Shown here: one piece after another, positions 1-6,771 of the stretch
How the letters are laid out: each line of letters begins with the position of its first letter
How positions within the stretch are numbered: position 1 is the first letter of the stretch
NCBI GenBank assembly: GCA_040756715.1
Contig: JBFLYE010000048.1
Coordinates: 1 to 15,189 of the forward strand
Source: a bacterium
Lineage (GTDB): Bacteria; UBA9089; UBA9088
DNA length: 15,189 bases
Direction of reading: 5' to 3'
Translations under genes and position numbers: made by a program
The notes under the pieces: generated by a model
Databases searched by the model: none
What the model was told of the DNA's origin: nothing
The model's input: only the letters and a program-made list of their open reading frames with translations

Positions 1-1
1 A

Positions 2-247
2 ATAGATGAGAAGATAGACTCTGGCCTGGCAAGATTAGATGAGAAGATAGACCTGGTTAAAAATGAGCTTTTGGCAGAGATAAGGAGACAGGATGCAGAG
101 ATAAGAAGACAAGGTGATATTATGGTGGCTGAGCTAAAAAGGATAGATAATGAATTGAGGTTGTTAAGGGAGATGAAGGATAGGACAGAGGAGATTGAGC
201 AATTAAAACAAAGAATCTCTGCCTTAGAGGCAAGGATAGCGGCATAA
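2..247 (+). CDS. C-terminal part of a coiled-coil protein (5' end outside window)
   Basis: An open frame runs in from the left edge and stops at TAA 245-247, giving 81 residues with no stop. The composition is almost entirely charged and leucine/isoleucine-rich with heptad spacing; elements such as RLDEKIDLVKNEL, AEIRRQDAEIRRQ and IEQLKQRISALEARIAA look like a continuous coiled coil. No catalytic motif or membrane segment is visible. The stop is separated by one base from the ATG of the first aspartic protease gene, the same spacing seen between the proteases, so it is probably translationally coupled to them and the first visible member of that operon. The function is unknown; a scaffold, oligomerisation partner or substrate of the proteases is only a guess. 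Alternatively it is an unrelated upstream gene. Confidence 0.75.
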   Translation: MDEKIDSGLARLDEKIDLVKNELLAEIRRQDAEIRRQGDIMVAELKRIDNELRLLREMKDRTEEIEQLKQRISALEARIAA

Positions 248-248
248 A

Positions 249-626
249 ATGGGTTTAATTACAAAGAAACTAAAGGTTATGGGCGATAAGGGAGAAAGGG
301 AGGTAAATTGCCTTTTTGATAGTGGAGCCTCGGTCTCTTTTATTAGAAAAGATATTCAGGAAACCCTGGCTACGCCATTTTCATTGCTTGAGTCAATAAG
401 CTTTCAGTTAGGAGATGGAAAGGGAAGGGTTGAAGCAAATGAAGAGGTGCTTCTCTGGATTAAGCTTCCCGAGGGAAAGATATTTGATCATGTAGTTATT
501 GTTCCCCAATTAGCAGAAGAGATGATTATAGGTGCCAAAACCCTTCAATTTTATAAAATAAAGCTTGACTTTGAGCACGACGATATAATCGTAGACAAAA
601 AGGCATTGGAGCTAAAGCTAATTTAA
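249..626 (+). CDS. Retropepsin-like (clan AA) aspartic protease, array copy 1
   Basis: A 125-residue single-domain protein. Retropepsin-like features are the catalytic motif DSGAS at residues 24-28 after a hydrophobic strand (CLF), a glycine-rich flap candidate LGDGKGR at 54-60, and the psi-loop motif MIIGA at 92-96. Enzymes of this fold have one catalytic Asp per chain and work as dimers, so this short length is normal. There is no signal peptide or membrane segment, so it is probably cytoplasmic. The ATG lies one base after the preceding stop and no good Shine-Dalgarno is seen, which suggests translational coupling. The substrate is unknown. It is closest to copy 3 in this array, including the same DSGASVSFIR stretch. 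The fold assignment is by motif only; activity is not shown. Confidence 0.82.
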   Translation: MGLITKKLKVMGDKGEREVNCLFDSGASVSFIRKDIQETLATPFSLLESISFQLGDGKGRVEANEEVLLWIKLPEGKIFDHVVIVPQLAEEMIIGAKTLQFYKIKLDFEHDDIIVDKKALELKLI

Positions 627-627
627 A

Positions 628-1005
628 ATGGGACTGATTACAAAGAAACTAAAGGTAATGGGCGATAAGGGAGAAAGGGAGGTAAATTGCCTTTTTGATA
701 CAGGTGCATCAGATTCATTTATTAGAAGGGATATTCAGGAGGAAATAGCAACCCCTTCTTTACTCAGAGAGCCAAAGGTTTTTTCCCTAGGAGATGGAAA
801 GGGAAGATTAGAGGTAGATAAGATTGCATTTCTAGATATTCTTCTTCCGGAAGGAAAAATATTTGACCATTTCGCTATTGCTCCCTCCCTTCAAGAGGAG
901 ATAATTATAGGGGCAAGAACAATGCAAATATATAGGATAAAGCTTAATTTGGAGCAGGAGGATATCATCGTAGACAAAAAGGCATTGGAGTTAAAGCTAG
1001 TATAA
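628..1005 (+). CDS. Retropepsin-like (clan AA) aspartic protease, array copy 2
   Basis: A 125-residue paralogue of its neighbours. The active-site motif is DTGAS (residues 24-28), the canonical form, followed by DSFIRRDI; the flap candidate is LGDGKGR and the psi-loop motif IIIGA. Its first 28 residues match copies 1 and 3 except at residue 25 (T here, S in the others), and its last 13 residues are nearly identical, but the middle (for example PSLLREPKVF and IAPSLQ) is clearly different. One base separates it from the genes on both sides. All catalytic elements are intact, so it is not an obviously decayed copy. The substrate and partner chain are unknown; mixed dimers with the other copies are possible because all are encoded on one mRNA. 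Confidence 0.82.
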   Translation: MGLITKKLKVMGDKGEREVNCLFDTGASDSFIRRDIQEEIATPSLLREPKVFSLGDGKGRLEVDKIAFLDILLPEGKIFDHFAIAPSLQEEIIIGARTMQIYRIKLNLEQEDIIVDKKALELKLV

Positions 1006-1006
1006 A

Positions 1007-1384
1007 ATGGGGCTAATTACAAAGAAGCTTAAGGTAATGGGCGATAAGGGAGAAAGGGAGGTAAATTGCCTTTTTGATAGTGGAGCCTCGGTCTCTTTTA
1101 TTAGGGAGGATATTCAAAGGGCAATTGCTACACCATTTTCCTTGTTAAAGTTAATGAGTTTTCAACTTGGTGATGGAAGGGGAAGAATAGAGGCAGATAG
1201 GGGGGTATTTCTTCGCATTGTTTTGCCTGAAGGGGATATATTTGATGATGTGGTTATTGTTGATTCTCTGGGAGAAGAGATGGTCATAGGTGCGCAAACC
1301 CTTCAACGATGGAGAATAAAGCTTGACTTTGAGCATGATGATATCATCGTAGACAAGAAGGCATTGGAGTTAAAGCTAATTTAA
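1007..1384 (+). CDS. Retropepsin-like (clan AA) aspartic protease, array copy 3
   Basis: A 125-residue paralogue with DSGAS at residues 24-28, the LGDGRGR flap candidate and the MVIGA psi-loop motif. It is the closest relative of copy 1 (shared DSGASVSFIR, ATPFSLL and FQLGDG) and shares with copies 1 and 2 a 43-base stretch without a mismatch (1037-1079, matching 279-321 and 658-700). The centre differs from copy 1 at many residues, including a charge change in VLPEGDIFDDVVIV. It is joined by one base to the flanking genes. It is presumed to be a dimeric cytoplasmic protease; nothing in the sequence names a substrate. Confidence 0.82.
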   Translation: MGLITKKLKVMGDKGEREVNCLFDSGASVSFIREDIQRAIATPFSLLKLMSFQLGDGRGRIEADRGVFLRIVLPEGDIFDDVVIVDSLGEEMVIGAQTLQRWRIKLDFEHDDIIVDKKALELKLI

Positions 1385-1385
1385 A

Positions 1386-1760
1386 ATGGGACTATTGGTT
1401 GAGAATTTGAAGGTAGAGGGTGATAAAGGAAAGGCAGAGATTGCCTGCCTCTTTGATACAGGCTCATCTGAAAGCCTGATTAGAGAGGATATAGCAGGGA
1501 AGGTGTCAACCATTGTTAATCTTCCTCAACCTTTATATTTTAAAATGGCGGATGGAGAGGGTATTCTTAAGGCAAATAAATGCATACCCCTTTCTATTAC
1601 CCTTGATGGTTGCACTATCCGTGATGAGGTTATAGTGGTTGACAAATTAACCGATGATATGATAATTGGTGCAGGAACAATGCAGAAATATAGGATAAAG
1701 CTTGATTTAGAGAATGAAAGGGTAATTATTGACCCAAAGGTTACGAGGTTGAGGGTTTAA
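1386..1760 (+). CDS. Retropepsin-like (clan AA) aspartic protease, array copy 4
   Basis: A 124-residue member of a second subgroup of the array. The catalytic motif is DTGSS at residues 24-28, and the psi-loop motif is MIIGA. The flap candidate is MADGEG rather than the LGDGKG seen in copies 1-3. The N-terminus (MGLLVENLKVEGDKG) and C-terminus (IIDPKVTRLRV) also differ from copies 1-3 but match copy 5. The first 74 bases are identical to those of copy 5, which indicates recent duplication or gene conversion limited to that end. The start is one base after the stop of copy 3. The role is as for the other copies: a probable dimeric peptidase of unknown substrate. Confidence 0.82.
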   Translation: MGLLVENLKVEGDKGKAEIACLFDTGSSESLIREDIAGKVSTIVNLPQPLYFKMADGEGILKANKCIPLSITLDGCTIRDEVIVVDKLTDDMIIGAGTMQKYRIKLDLENERVIIDPKVTRLRV

Positions 1761-1761
1761 A

Positions 1762-2136
1762 ATGGGACTATTGGTTGAGAATTTGAAGGTAGAGGGTGAT
1801 AAAGGAAAGGCAGAGATTGCCTGCCTCTTTGATACCGGCTCATCAGAGACCCTGATTAGAGAGGATGTAGCAGAGAGGATTGCAACCATTGTTGAGCTTA
1901 TCCACCCCATCTATTTTAAAATGGCGGATGGAGAAACTCCACTTGAGGCAAGAAAAGTGGTAAATCTTTTTATTACAGTTAATGGTTGTGAAATCCTTGA
2001 GCCAGCAATTGTGGTTGAGAAGCTATCTGATGAAATGATCATTGGAGGAGAGACAATGCAAAGGAGAAAGATTAAGCTTGATTTAGAAAAGGAAAAAATA
2101 ATAATTGACCCAAGGTCAGCAAGGCTAAGGGTCTAA
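1762..2136 (+). CDS. Retropepsin-like (clan AA) aspartic protease, array copy 5
   Basis: A 124-residue last copy of the array. It has DTGSS at residues 24-28, the MADGET flap candidate, and MIIGG where the other copies have IIGA, a small change at the psi-loop. It shares its first 74 bases with copy 4, while the middle differs (IHPIYFKMADGETPLEA versus PQPLYFKMADGEGILKA). The stop at 2134-2136 is followed directly by a strong ribosome binding site for the next gene, so array-style coupling ends here. The IIGG variant may alter the active site, but glycine is small and the fold should tolerate it. Confidence 0.8.
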   Translation: MGLLVENLKVEGDKGKAEIACLFDTGSSETLIREDVAERIATIVELIHPIYFKMADGETPLEARKVVNLFITVNGCEILEPAIVVEKLSDEMIIGGETMQRRKIKLDLEKEKIIIDPRSARLRV

Positions 2137-2144
2137 AAGGAGGT
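2137..2144 (+). promoter_or_regulatory. Strong Shine-Dalgarno site for the PorV-like gene
   Basis: AAGGAGGT directly follows the stop of protease copy 5 and lies 7 bases before ATG 2152. It fixes the start of the outer-membrane protein gene and contrasts with the protease genes upstream, which lack such a site. Confidence 0.8.
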
Positions 2145-2151
2145 AAAAAAG

Positions 2152-3066
2152 ATGAAGAGAAAGGTTTTGGTTTTGGGGATGGTGGCAAGCATGGGTTTTG
2201 CCAACTTCACATTTGAGGGTGCAGGAGCAAGGTCTCTGGGGATGGGAGGTGCATTTACCGCAATCTCGGATGATGCATCATCACTTTTTTATAACCCAGC
2301 CGGGCTTCTTAGGGTCATTGAGAGAGAGGAGATGTATATGTATTCTTCTAAGCTAGATGCCCTTACATATCAATATGTTGGCCTTGTTTGGAAAAATACC
2401 GGCTTTTCCTATCTAAACCAAGGGGGTGACCTTCAAAAGGCAGAAAATCAATATGGGGATAGGGCAGGGGAGTCTATCTATGCCATTTCCTATGCCAAGA
2501 AGATAAATGGCAAAATTGGATGTGGAGGAAGCCTTAAGATTCTTCACTATGCAAACCAAAGGGCTTCTGATTCTGGCTTTGGTCTTGACCTTGGTATGCT
2601 TTATAGCCCAGAGATTAAGGAGGATTTAAGCCTTGGCTTTACCTTAAGAAACCTTACCGCAAAGATACAAGGCGAAAAGATTACCCCAACAATTACCGGG
2701 GGTGTAGCAATAAGATTAAACCCAGTTCTATTTTGGAAGGGCTTGAGAAACGATGGATTTGGCGAAGCTTATTCTTGTGGATTTAAAAGAAAGTCCTTCT
2801 TTGAAGAAGAGTCTTTCCCGCTGCTTATGAGCCTTGATTTGTATAACAAAAAGGACAATAAAGACAAGAAAAAGCTTGGCTGGGCACTTGGCGGCGAATA
2901 CAAGGCATTTGATATTCTCTTATTCAGGCTTGGTTTAAATAATGGAGATATCGGAGGGGGTATAGGCCTTGCCCATGATAAATGGAGGCTTGATTATGCC
3001 TATTCTATAAAAGATTTGATTGAAAGGGTTGATAATCACTATCTTTCATTATCAATGAGCTTTTAA
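2152..3066 (+). CDS. PorV/UPF0164-like outer-membrane beta-barrel protein
   Basis: A 304-residue protein with a short signal peptide (charged MKRK, hydrophobic to about A17). It is followed by the family signature ARSLGMGGAFTAISDDASSLFYNPAG in segments at about residues 26-51, typical of the PorV/PorQ and UPF0164 (FadL-like barrel) families. The remainder alternates short amphipathic strands and ends in an aromatic residue (LSLSMSF), as outer-membrane barrels do. In type IX secretion organisms PorV shuttles cargo at the outer membrane; in other phyla relatives are of unknown role, and no other type IX gene is visible here. A strong ribosome binding site supports this start. The gene follows the protease array and is 4 bases ahead of the LysM gene, so all are likely co-transcribed. 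Confidence 0.8.
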   Translation: MKRKVLVLGMVASMGFANFTFEGAGARSLGMGGAFTAISDDASSLFYNPAGLLRVIEREEMYMYSSKLDALTYQYVGLVWKNTGFSYLNQGGDLQKAENQYGDRAGESIYAISYAKKINGKIGCGGSLKILHYANQRASDSGFGLDLGMLYSPEIKEDLSLGFTLRNLTAKIQGEKITPTITGGVAIRLNPVLFWKGLRNDGFGEAYSCGFKRKSFFEEESFPLLMSLDLYNKKDNKDKKKLGWALGGEYKAFDILLFRLGLNNGDIGGGIGLAHDKWRLDYAYSIKDLIERVDNHYLSLSMSF

Positions 3067-3070
3067 AAAG

Positions 3071-3772
3071 ATGAAAAAATTTATTTCTCTTTTGTTGGTA
3101 ATACCCCTTTTGGGAAGTGCAAAGATTTCCCAAAAGGAGCTTGGGGAGGGGGAATATGAGATTGTTATAATTAAAAAGGGTGATACCCTTTGGGACCTGG
3201 CAGGAAAGTATATAGGGAAGTGTTGGCAATGGCCAAAGTTTGAAGAATATAACAAATTTACCGACCCCCATTGGATATACCCAGGGGAGAAGCTTGCCAT
3301 TGGCATAAAGGATGGAAAGGTTTTTATAAAGAAGGCAGAAGACTTTGAAAAAGAGCTTAAAGAAGAACTGGAAAGAAAGAATTTAGAGATTGCAAGGCTA
3401 AAGGAAGAGATGGAGAGGTTGAAAGAGGCTCAGCTTATAAAACTTGAAGATGAAGAGGCAAGAAGAAGAGAGGAAGAGGAAAGAAAAAGGCTTGAGGCTT
3501 CATTTGGTGATTTAAAACAAGAAACAGATTTCTTGCGAGGAAGGATAGATGAGTTGGCAAGAAAGCTTTCCAAAACAGAAGATAAATTAAGCACAAGAGA
3601 GGATATGCTAGCTCGTGAAAAACAGGAAAAAGAAAGAATCCAAAAGGAATTAAGAGAAACCCAAGAGGAGAAAGATATAATAAAAAAGGAGGAAAAAACT
3701 CAAAGAAGATACAAAGAAATCCTTGCCATTTCTGCCTTTGTCGGCATTATCATTGTTAATTCGTTAAAGTAA
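3071..3772 (+). CDS. Envelope protein: signal peptide, LysM domain, coiled coil, C-terminal membrane segment
   Basis: A 233-residue protein. Residues 1-17 form a signal peptide. Residues about 31-77 are a LysM peptidoglycan-binding domain (VIIKKGDTLWDLAGKYIG, then NKFTDPHWIYPGEKL). Residues about 88-207 are a long, highly charged Glu/Lys/Arg coiled coil, and residues about 214-231 form a hydrophobic segment ending NSLK. This plan suggests a protein that binds the cell wall and spans part of the periplasm. The start ATG is 4 bases after the previous stop, without a good ribosome binding site, so it is probably coupled to the outer-membrane protein gene. It ends at the base before the stop codon of convergent yajC. 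No enzymatic domain is seen. Confidence 0.8.
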   Translation: MKKFISLLLVIPLLGSAKISQKELGEGEYEIVIIKKGDTLWDLAGKYIGKCWQWPKFEEYNKFTDPHWIYPGEKLAIGIKDGKVFIKKAEDFEKELKEELERKNLEIARLKEEMERLKEAQLIKLEDEEARRREEEERKRLEASFGDLKQETDFLRGRIDELARKLSKTEDKLSTREDMLAREKQEKERIQKELRETQEEKDIIKKEEKTQRRYKEILAISAFVGIIIVNSLK

Positions 3773-4042
3773 TTATTGCTTTGAAAGAATCCCTGTCTTA
3801 AGGCATTCAATCCTTATTTTGGGAGCAATTTCTAAAATTATGCTTTTTTCCTTTACCTGATGTATTGTTCCACAAATCCCGCCAATTGTTATAATACTAT
3901 CACCTTTCTTTAAGCTTGCAATCATCTTTTTATGCTCCCTCTCCTTTTTTTGCTGTGGCATAATTATTAGGAGATAGAATAAGGCAATAATAAGAATAAA
4001 TGGAAAAATGGAAAATAAAATGCCTAGTGCCTGTTGATTCAT
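3773..4042 (-). CDS. yajC: Preprotein translocase accessory subunit YajC
   Basis: An 89-residue protein with one N-terminal membrane segment (about residues 8-28) followed by the family hallmark IIMPQQKKEREHKKMI and SLKKGDSIITIGGICGTI, a basic region and a small beta domain. YajC associates with SecDF and the SecYEG translocon in the inner membrane. Its start overlaps the end of fliO by 4 bases (ATGA), so it is translated from the flagellar transcript. Its stop abuts that of the convergent LysM gene with no space for a terminator. secD/secF, its usual neighbours, are not in the window. Confidence 0.92.
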   Translation of the reverse strand: MNQQALGILFSIFPFILIIALFYLLIIMPQQKKEREHKKMIASLKKGDSIITIGGICGTIHQVKEKSIILEIAPKIRIECLKTGILSKQ

Positions 4043-4482
4043 TTTCCTATATTTTTTAACCTCTCGCTTTCGGCCTCAAGAAAATCTATCTTCTTTTTGA
4101 AGAGGTAGTCTGCAAATGGAATGCTTGGATTTTTTCTTCCCTCCTCTTTACTTATCTCTGTTTTTATGAGGTCAATTTCCTCCTTATCCTTTATCTGGGA
4201 AAGGAGATTGATATTTTCACCTACGCCGAGGATAAGGATTCTATTTAAAATCTCAACAATCTGGATATATTTTCCCGGTGCAATTGCTTTTGTGCCAATT
4301 ACTTGAATAAGCTCTCCTTCAGAAATCCTCCTTTTTCTTTTGAAAAGGAAAACAACAAGAAAGGCAATACCTCCCACAAATACAAGATATAAAGCAATTT
4401 TTATCACAATCCAAAATATGTTAATGTCAGATGGGGATGAGAAGGTAAGTGTTGGTGTAGCTGCAAAAAGGGGATTTTTCAC
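4039..4482 (-). CDS. fliO: Flagellar biosynthesis protein FliO-like
   Basis: A 147-residue protein with a short N-terminal periplasmic part, one membrane helix (about residues 24-46) followed by basic FKRKRR, and a cytoplasmic beta-rich domain with GKYIQIVEILNRILILGVGENINLL in segments, the typical FliO pattern. FliO helps assemble the FliPQR core of the flagellar type III export gate. It overlaps both neighbours by 4 bases, between fliN/fliY and yajC. FliO is poorly conserved, so the assignment rests on topology, the GVGENINLL-like segment and the flagellar neighbour. fliP, which usually follows, is replaced here by yajC. Confidence 0.8.
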   Translation of the reverse strand: MKNPLFAATPTLTFSSPSDINIFWIVIKIALYLVFVGGIAFLVVFLFKRKRRISEGELIQVIGTKAIAPGKYIQIVEILNRILILGVGENINLLSQIKDKEEIDLIKTEISKEEGRKNPSIPFADYLFKKKIDFLEAESERLKNIGK

Positions 4483-5462
4483 TGGAGGAATGATAGCCTT
4501 TCCTTTGGGGTTATAATGTTTGTTATTCTTACCCCAAAATTCTCATCAATAACAACAACCGAAGCCTTTGCAATAAGCCTTCCATTAACCAATACATCAA
4601 CCGGCTCGCCTGTCATTTTATCAAGCTCCATTATATACCCTTCTCCCATCTTTAAAAGCTCAGAAAGATTTTTGTTTGTTTTTCCAAGCTCTACGCTTAT
4701 TTCAACCGGAACATCCATTAAAAGCTGGATATTGGATGGCATTTCGGGGATGGTTGGTCTAGCTTCGGCAAATTGGACAGGACCTGTAGGGATTACAGGC
4801 GGTGTTTCCTTTTCTTCCATCCCTTCAACAATAGGTCTTGCTATCTCATTTGGGATAAGTTGAATAAGGTCTCCTGCAAATAGATCACCAACCGTAAGGG
4901 TATAATCTATTTTTACCAGCTGGTTTTCTTTTAGTATATCAAGCTCTGTCTTTTGTTTTTCAAAGTCAATAACCCTTATCTTTGGAGGATGGGTAGATAA
5001 GATTTGTCTTCCTAGCCTGGTTGATAAAGAGGCATTTGCTGCCTCAATCATCTTTCCTATTGCATCAGCAAGTGCACCAAGATATACCTCGGTTAGATCC
5101 TTAGGTGGTGCTGTCCCATCGCCACCTGTGGCAAGGTCTGCCATTGTTGCACCATGGTCCTTTAATAAGATCATATAGGTCATTCCCTTTAATCCATCTG
5201 TATGTTCTGTTTCAACTACAATAGCATTTTTTGGAAGCTCGCTTTCTAGTTCATTGGGTGTTATGGTTTTTACCTCAGGGTCTTCTATTTTTACCTGTTT
5301 ATTTAGAACCTTAGAGAGAACCTCTGTGGCAGAAAGCATTGTTGACCTGTAGATGTCTTCAAGCCTTTTTTCTTCAACCGGAGAGATAACCCCCTCCTTT
5401 CCCTTCATTTCCCCAAGAAGGGCATCTAATTCTTCTTTTGTAATTGCTGTTTCTTCTGCCAT
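4479..5462 (-). CDS. fliN: Flagellar motor switch protein, FliN/FliY type (CheC-like + SpoA domains)
   Basis: A 327-residue protein, much longer than classical FliN (about 100-140 residues) and similar in layout to FliY. The N-terminus has TKEELDALLGE (residues 8-18), resembling the FliM/FliY segment that binds phosphorylated CheY. Residues about 30-210 look like a CheC/FliM-type middle domain, and about 215-243 is a proline-rich linker. Residues about 245-327 are a SpoA (FliN C-terminal) domain with LLMDVPVEISVELGKT and GEPVDVLVNGRLIAKASVVV in segments. It sits in the C-ring and sets rotation direction; the CheC-like part may have CheY-P phosphatase activity, which is inferred only. It heads the operon with fliO and yajC, and a promoter lies directly upstream. 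Confidence 0.88.
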   Translation of the reverse strand: MAEETAITKEELDALLGEMKGKEGVISPVEEKRLEDIYRSTMLSATEVLSKVLNKQVKIEDPEVKTITPNELESELPKNAIVVETEHTDGLKGMTYMILLKDHGATMADLATGGDGTAPPKDLTEVYLGALADAIGKMIEAANASLSTRLGRQILSTHPPKIRVIDFEKQKTELDILKENQLVKIDYTLTVGDLFAGDLIQLIPNEIARPIVEGMEEKETPPVIPTGPVQFAEARPTIPEMPSNIQLLMDVPVEISVELGKTNKNLSELLKMGEGYIMELDKMTGEPVDVLVNGRLIAKASVVVIDENFGVRITNIITPKERLSFLQ

Positions 5463-5469
5463 TTGTTAA

Positions 5470-5498
5470 ATTATAAATAACCTATGGCATTTTGTAAA
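5470..5498 (-). promoter_or_regulatory. Promoter of fliN-fliO-yajC, probably leaderless
   Basis: On the minus strand, TTTACA (5498-5493) and TATAAT (5475-5470) are separated by exactly 17 bases. The expected start of transcription, about 7 bases after the -10 box, is 5463, next to the ATG at 5462. No Shine-Dalgarno fits in that space, so the mRNA would have essentially no leader. Confidence 0.65.
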
Positions 5499-5521
5499 GA
5501 AAATTTAACAATTTCATTTTC

Positions 5522-5550
5522 TTGACATTTACCCTGTTTTTAATTAGCAT
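5522..5550 (+). promoter_or_regulatory. Promoter of moeA-mtnA, probably leaderless
   Basis: TTGACA (5522-5527) and TAGCAT (5545-5550) are separated by 17 bases. The expected transcription start is about 5557, the A of the moeA ATG. The bases between are all T, so there is no ribosome binding site. It is divergent from the fliN promoter within the same 94-bp gap. Confidence 0.65.
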
Positions 5551-5556
5551 TTTTTT

Positions 5557-6771
5557 ATGATTTCTGTTCTTGAAGCACAAAAGATAATCTTAGAGAGCGT
5601 AGATGTCCTAGGAGAAGAAGATATAGAGATTAGCTCGTTATTGAATAGGGTGTTATCACAAGACATCATCTCTACAATAGACATTCCGACCTCTAATCTC
5701 TCGGCAATGGATGGCTATGCTGTAGCTTCATCTGATACAAAAGGTGCATCAGAAAAGAATCCTGTTAGCTTAGAGGTTATTGAAGAAATTCCAGGGGAAG
5801 CAATTCCAAAAAAGGTGATAAAGAATGGCTTTGCATCCAGAATAATGACGGGTGCTATGCTTCCAGAGGGAGCAGATTCTGTTGTTATGATTGAGGATAC
5901 AGAGACAATGAGACAATCTGTTATGATAAAAAAAGAGACAAAGCCATATGAAAATGTTATCCAAAGGGGAGAGAACATAAAAAATGGTGAGCTTGTTTTG
6001 GAAAGGCAAAGGGTAATAGACCCTTCCTCAATTGGAATATTGGCATCATTAGGGATAACAAGCGTTAAAACAATAAAACAGCCAAAGATCGCTGTATTAG
6101 CCACGGGGAATGAGATAGTAGATATTAGGGGTGAATTATTGCCCGGAAAAATAAGGAATACAAATACCTGGACATTATCTGCTCAGATCAGAGAATCCTG
6201 GGCAATCCCAATAGACTTAGGGATAGGAAGGGACAACAAAGAAGATATATCTTCAAGGATTGAAAGGGGGCTAAAAGAGGCTGATATGCTCATAACCTCA
6301 GGCGGTGTCTCTATTGGCGACTATGACATTACAAGGGATGTTTTGGAGGATATGGGGCTTATGGTTAAGTTTCACAAGGTTGCAATGAGGCCAGGAAAGC
6401 CTACCCTGTTTGGAATAATTAAAGGAAAGCCATTCTTTGGCCTTCCAGGATACCCGGTTTCATCGATGGTTTGCTTTGAAATTCTTGCAAGACCAGCAAT
6501 CCTTAAGATGGGAGGAAGAAAAAATTTAGAAAGGCCAATAATTAAGGCAATATTGGGAGAGGAGATAAGAAAAAAAACAGATAGAAGGCATTATTTAAGG
6601 GTATCCCTCAAAAAGAAAAACGGCCTATTTGAGGCAAGGCTTTCAGGAAATCAAGGTTCATCTGTCTTAAGCTCAATGGTAAAGGCAGATGGCCTTCTTA
6701 TTGCAGAAAAAGATGTAGAATTTATCCCTTGTGGAAGTGAGGTTTCGGTTTATCTTTTAAGAAATGTTTGA
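5557..6771 (+). CDS. moeA: Molybdopterin molybdenumtransferase MoeA
   Basis: A 404-residue protein, the usual length for the family. MoeA inserts molybdate (or tungstate) into adenylylated molybdopterin to form the active cofactor. Visible signatures in order are SNLSAMDGYAV (46-56), IMTGAMLPEGADSVVMIEDT (96-115), ATGNEIV (182-188), ITSGGVSIGDYD (246-257, the MoCF-binding loop), KVAMRPGKPTLFG (274-286) and GLPGYPVSSMVCFE (295-308). A C-terminal MoeA domain IV follows. The start is the first ATG after a good promoter, with no leader. It overlaps mtnA by 8 bases. No molybdoenzyme or other moa/mob gene is in the window, so the using enzyme is not known from here. Confidence 0.96.
   Translation: MISVLEAQKIILESVDVLGEEDIEISSLLNRVLSQDIISTIDIPTSNLSAMDGYAVASSDTKGASEKNPVSLEVIEEIPGEAIPKKVIKNGFASRIMTGAMLPEGADSVVMIEDTETMRQSVMIKKETKPYENVIQRGENIKNGELVLERQRVIDPSSIGILASLGITSVKTIKQPKIAVLATGNEIVDIRGELLPGKIRNTNTWTLSAQIRESWAIPIDLGIGRDNKEDISSRIERGLKEADMLITSGGVSIGDYDITRDVLEDMGLMVKFHKVAMRPGKPTLFGIIKGKPFFGLPGYPVSSMVCFEILARPAILKMGGRKNLERPIIKAILGEEIRKKTDRRHYLRVSLKKKNGLFEARLSGNQGSSVLSSMVKADGLLIAEKDVEFIPCGSEVSVYLLRNV

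Larger units (their letters stand above)
249..2136 (+). repeat. Five-unit tandem gene repeat, period 379 then 376 bp
   Basis: Starts lie at 249, 628, 1007, 1386 and 1762. The unit is 379 bp for copies 1-3 and 376 bp for copies 4-5, and each junction reads TAAAATGGG. The ends of the units are conserved in DNA (43 bases identical in copies 1-3; 74 bases identical in copies 4-5), whereas the central part has diverged. The array was probably built by unequal crossing-over or gene conversion. Confidence 0.9.

Noticed and set aside
249-2136. Variable centre with constant ends as a diversity-generating retroelement target
   Set aside because: There is no reverse transcriptase or template repeat, and the differences are not limited to positions with A in a template.
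249-2136. CRISPR-like array from the regular spacing
   Set aside because: The units are 376-379 bp complete genes with intact reading frames.
249-2136. Remnant of a retrovirus-like or transposon polyprotein because of the retropepsin fold
   Set aside because: There are no reverse transcriptase, integrase or capsid genes, and small stand-alone clan AA proteases are normal bacterial chromosomal genes.
4516-4863. Plus-strand open frame of 115 codons within fliN
   Set aside because: It is antisense to a clearly recognised gene, has no family resemblance and no start signals. The same applies to other antisense frames in moeA, mtnA, the CCA gene, nuoM and the NHL gene.
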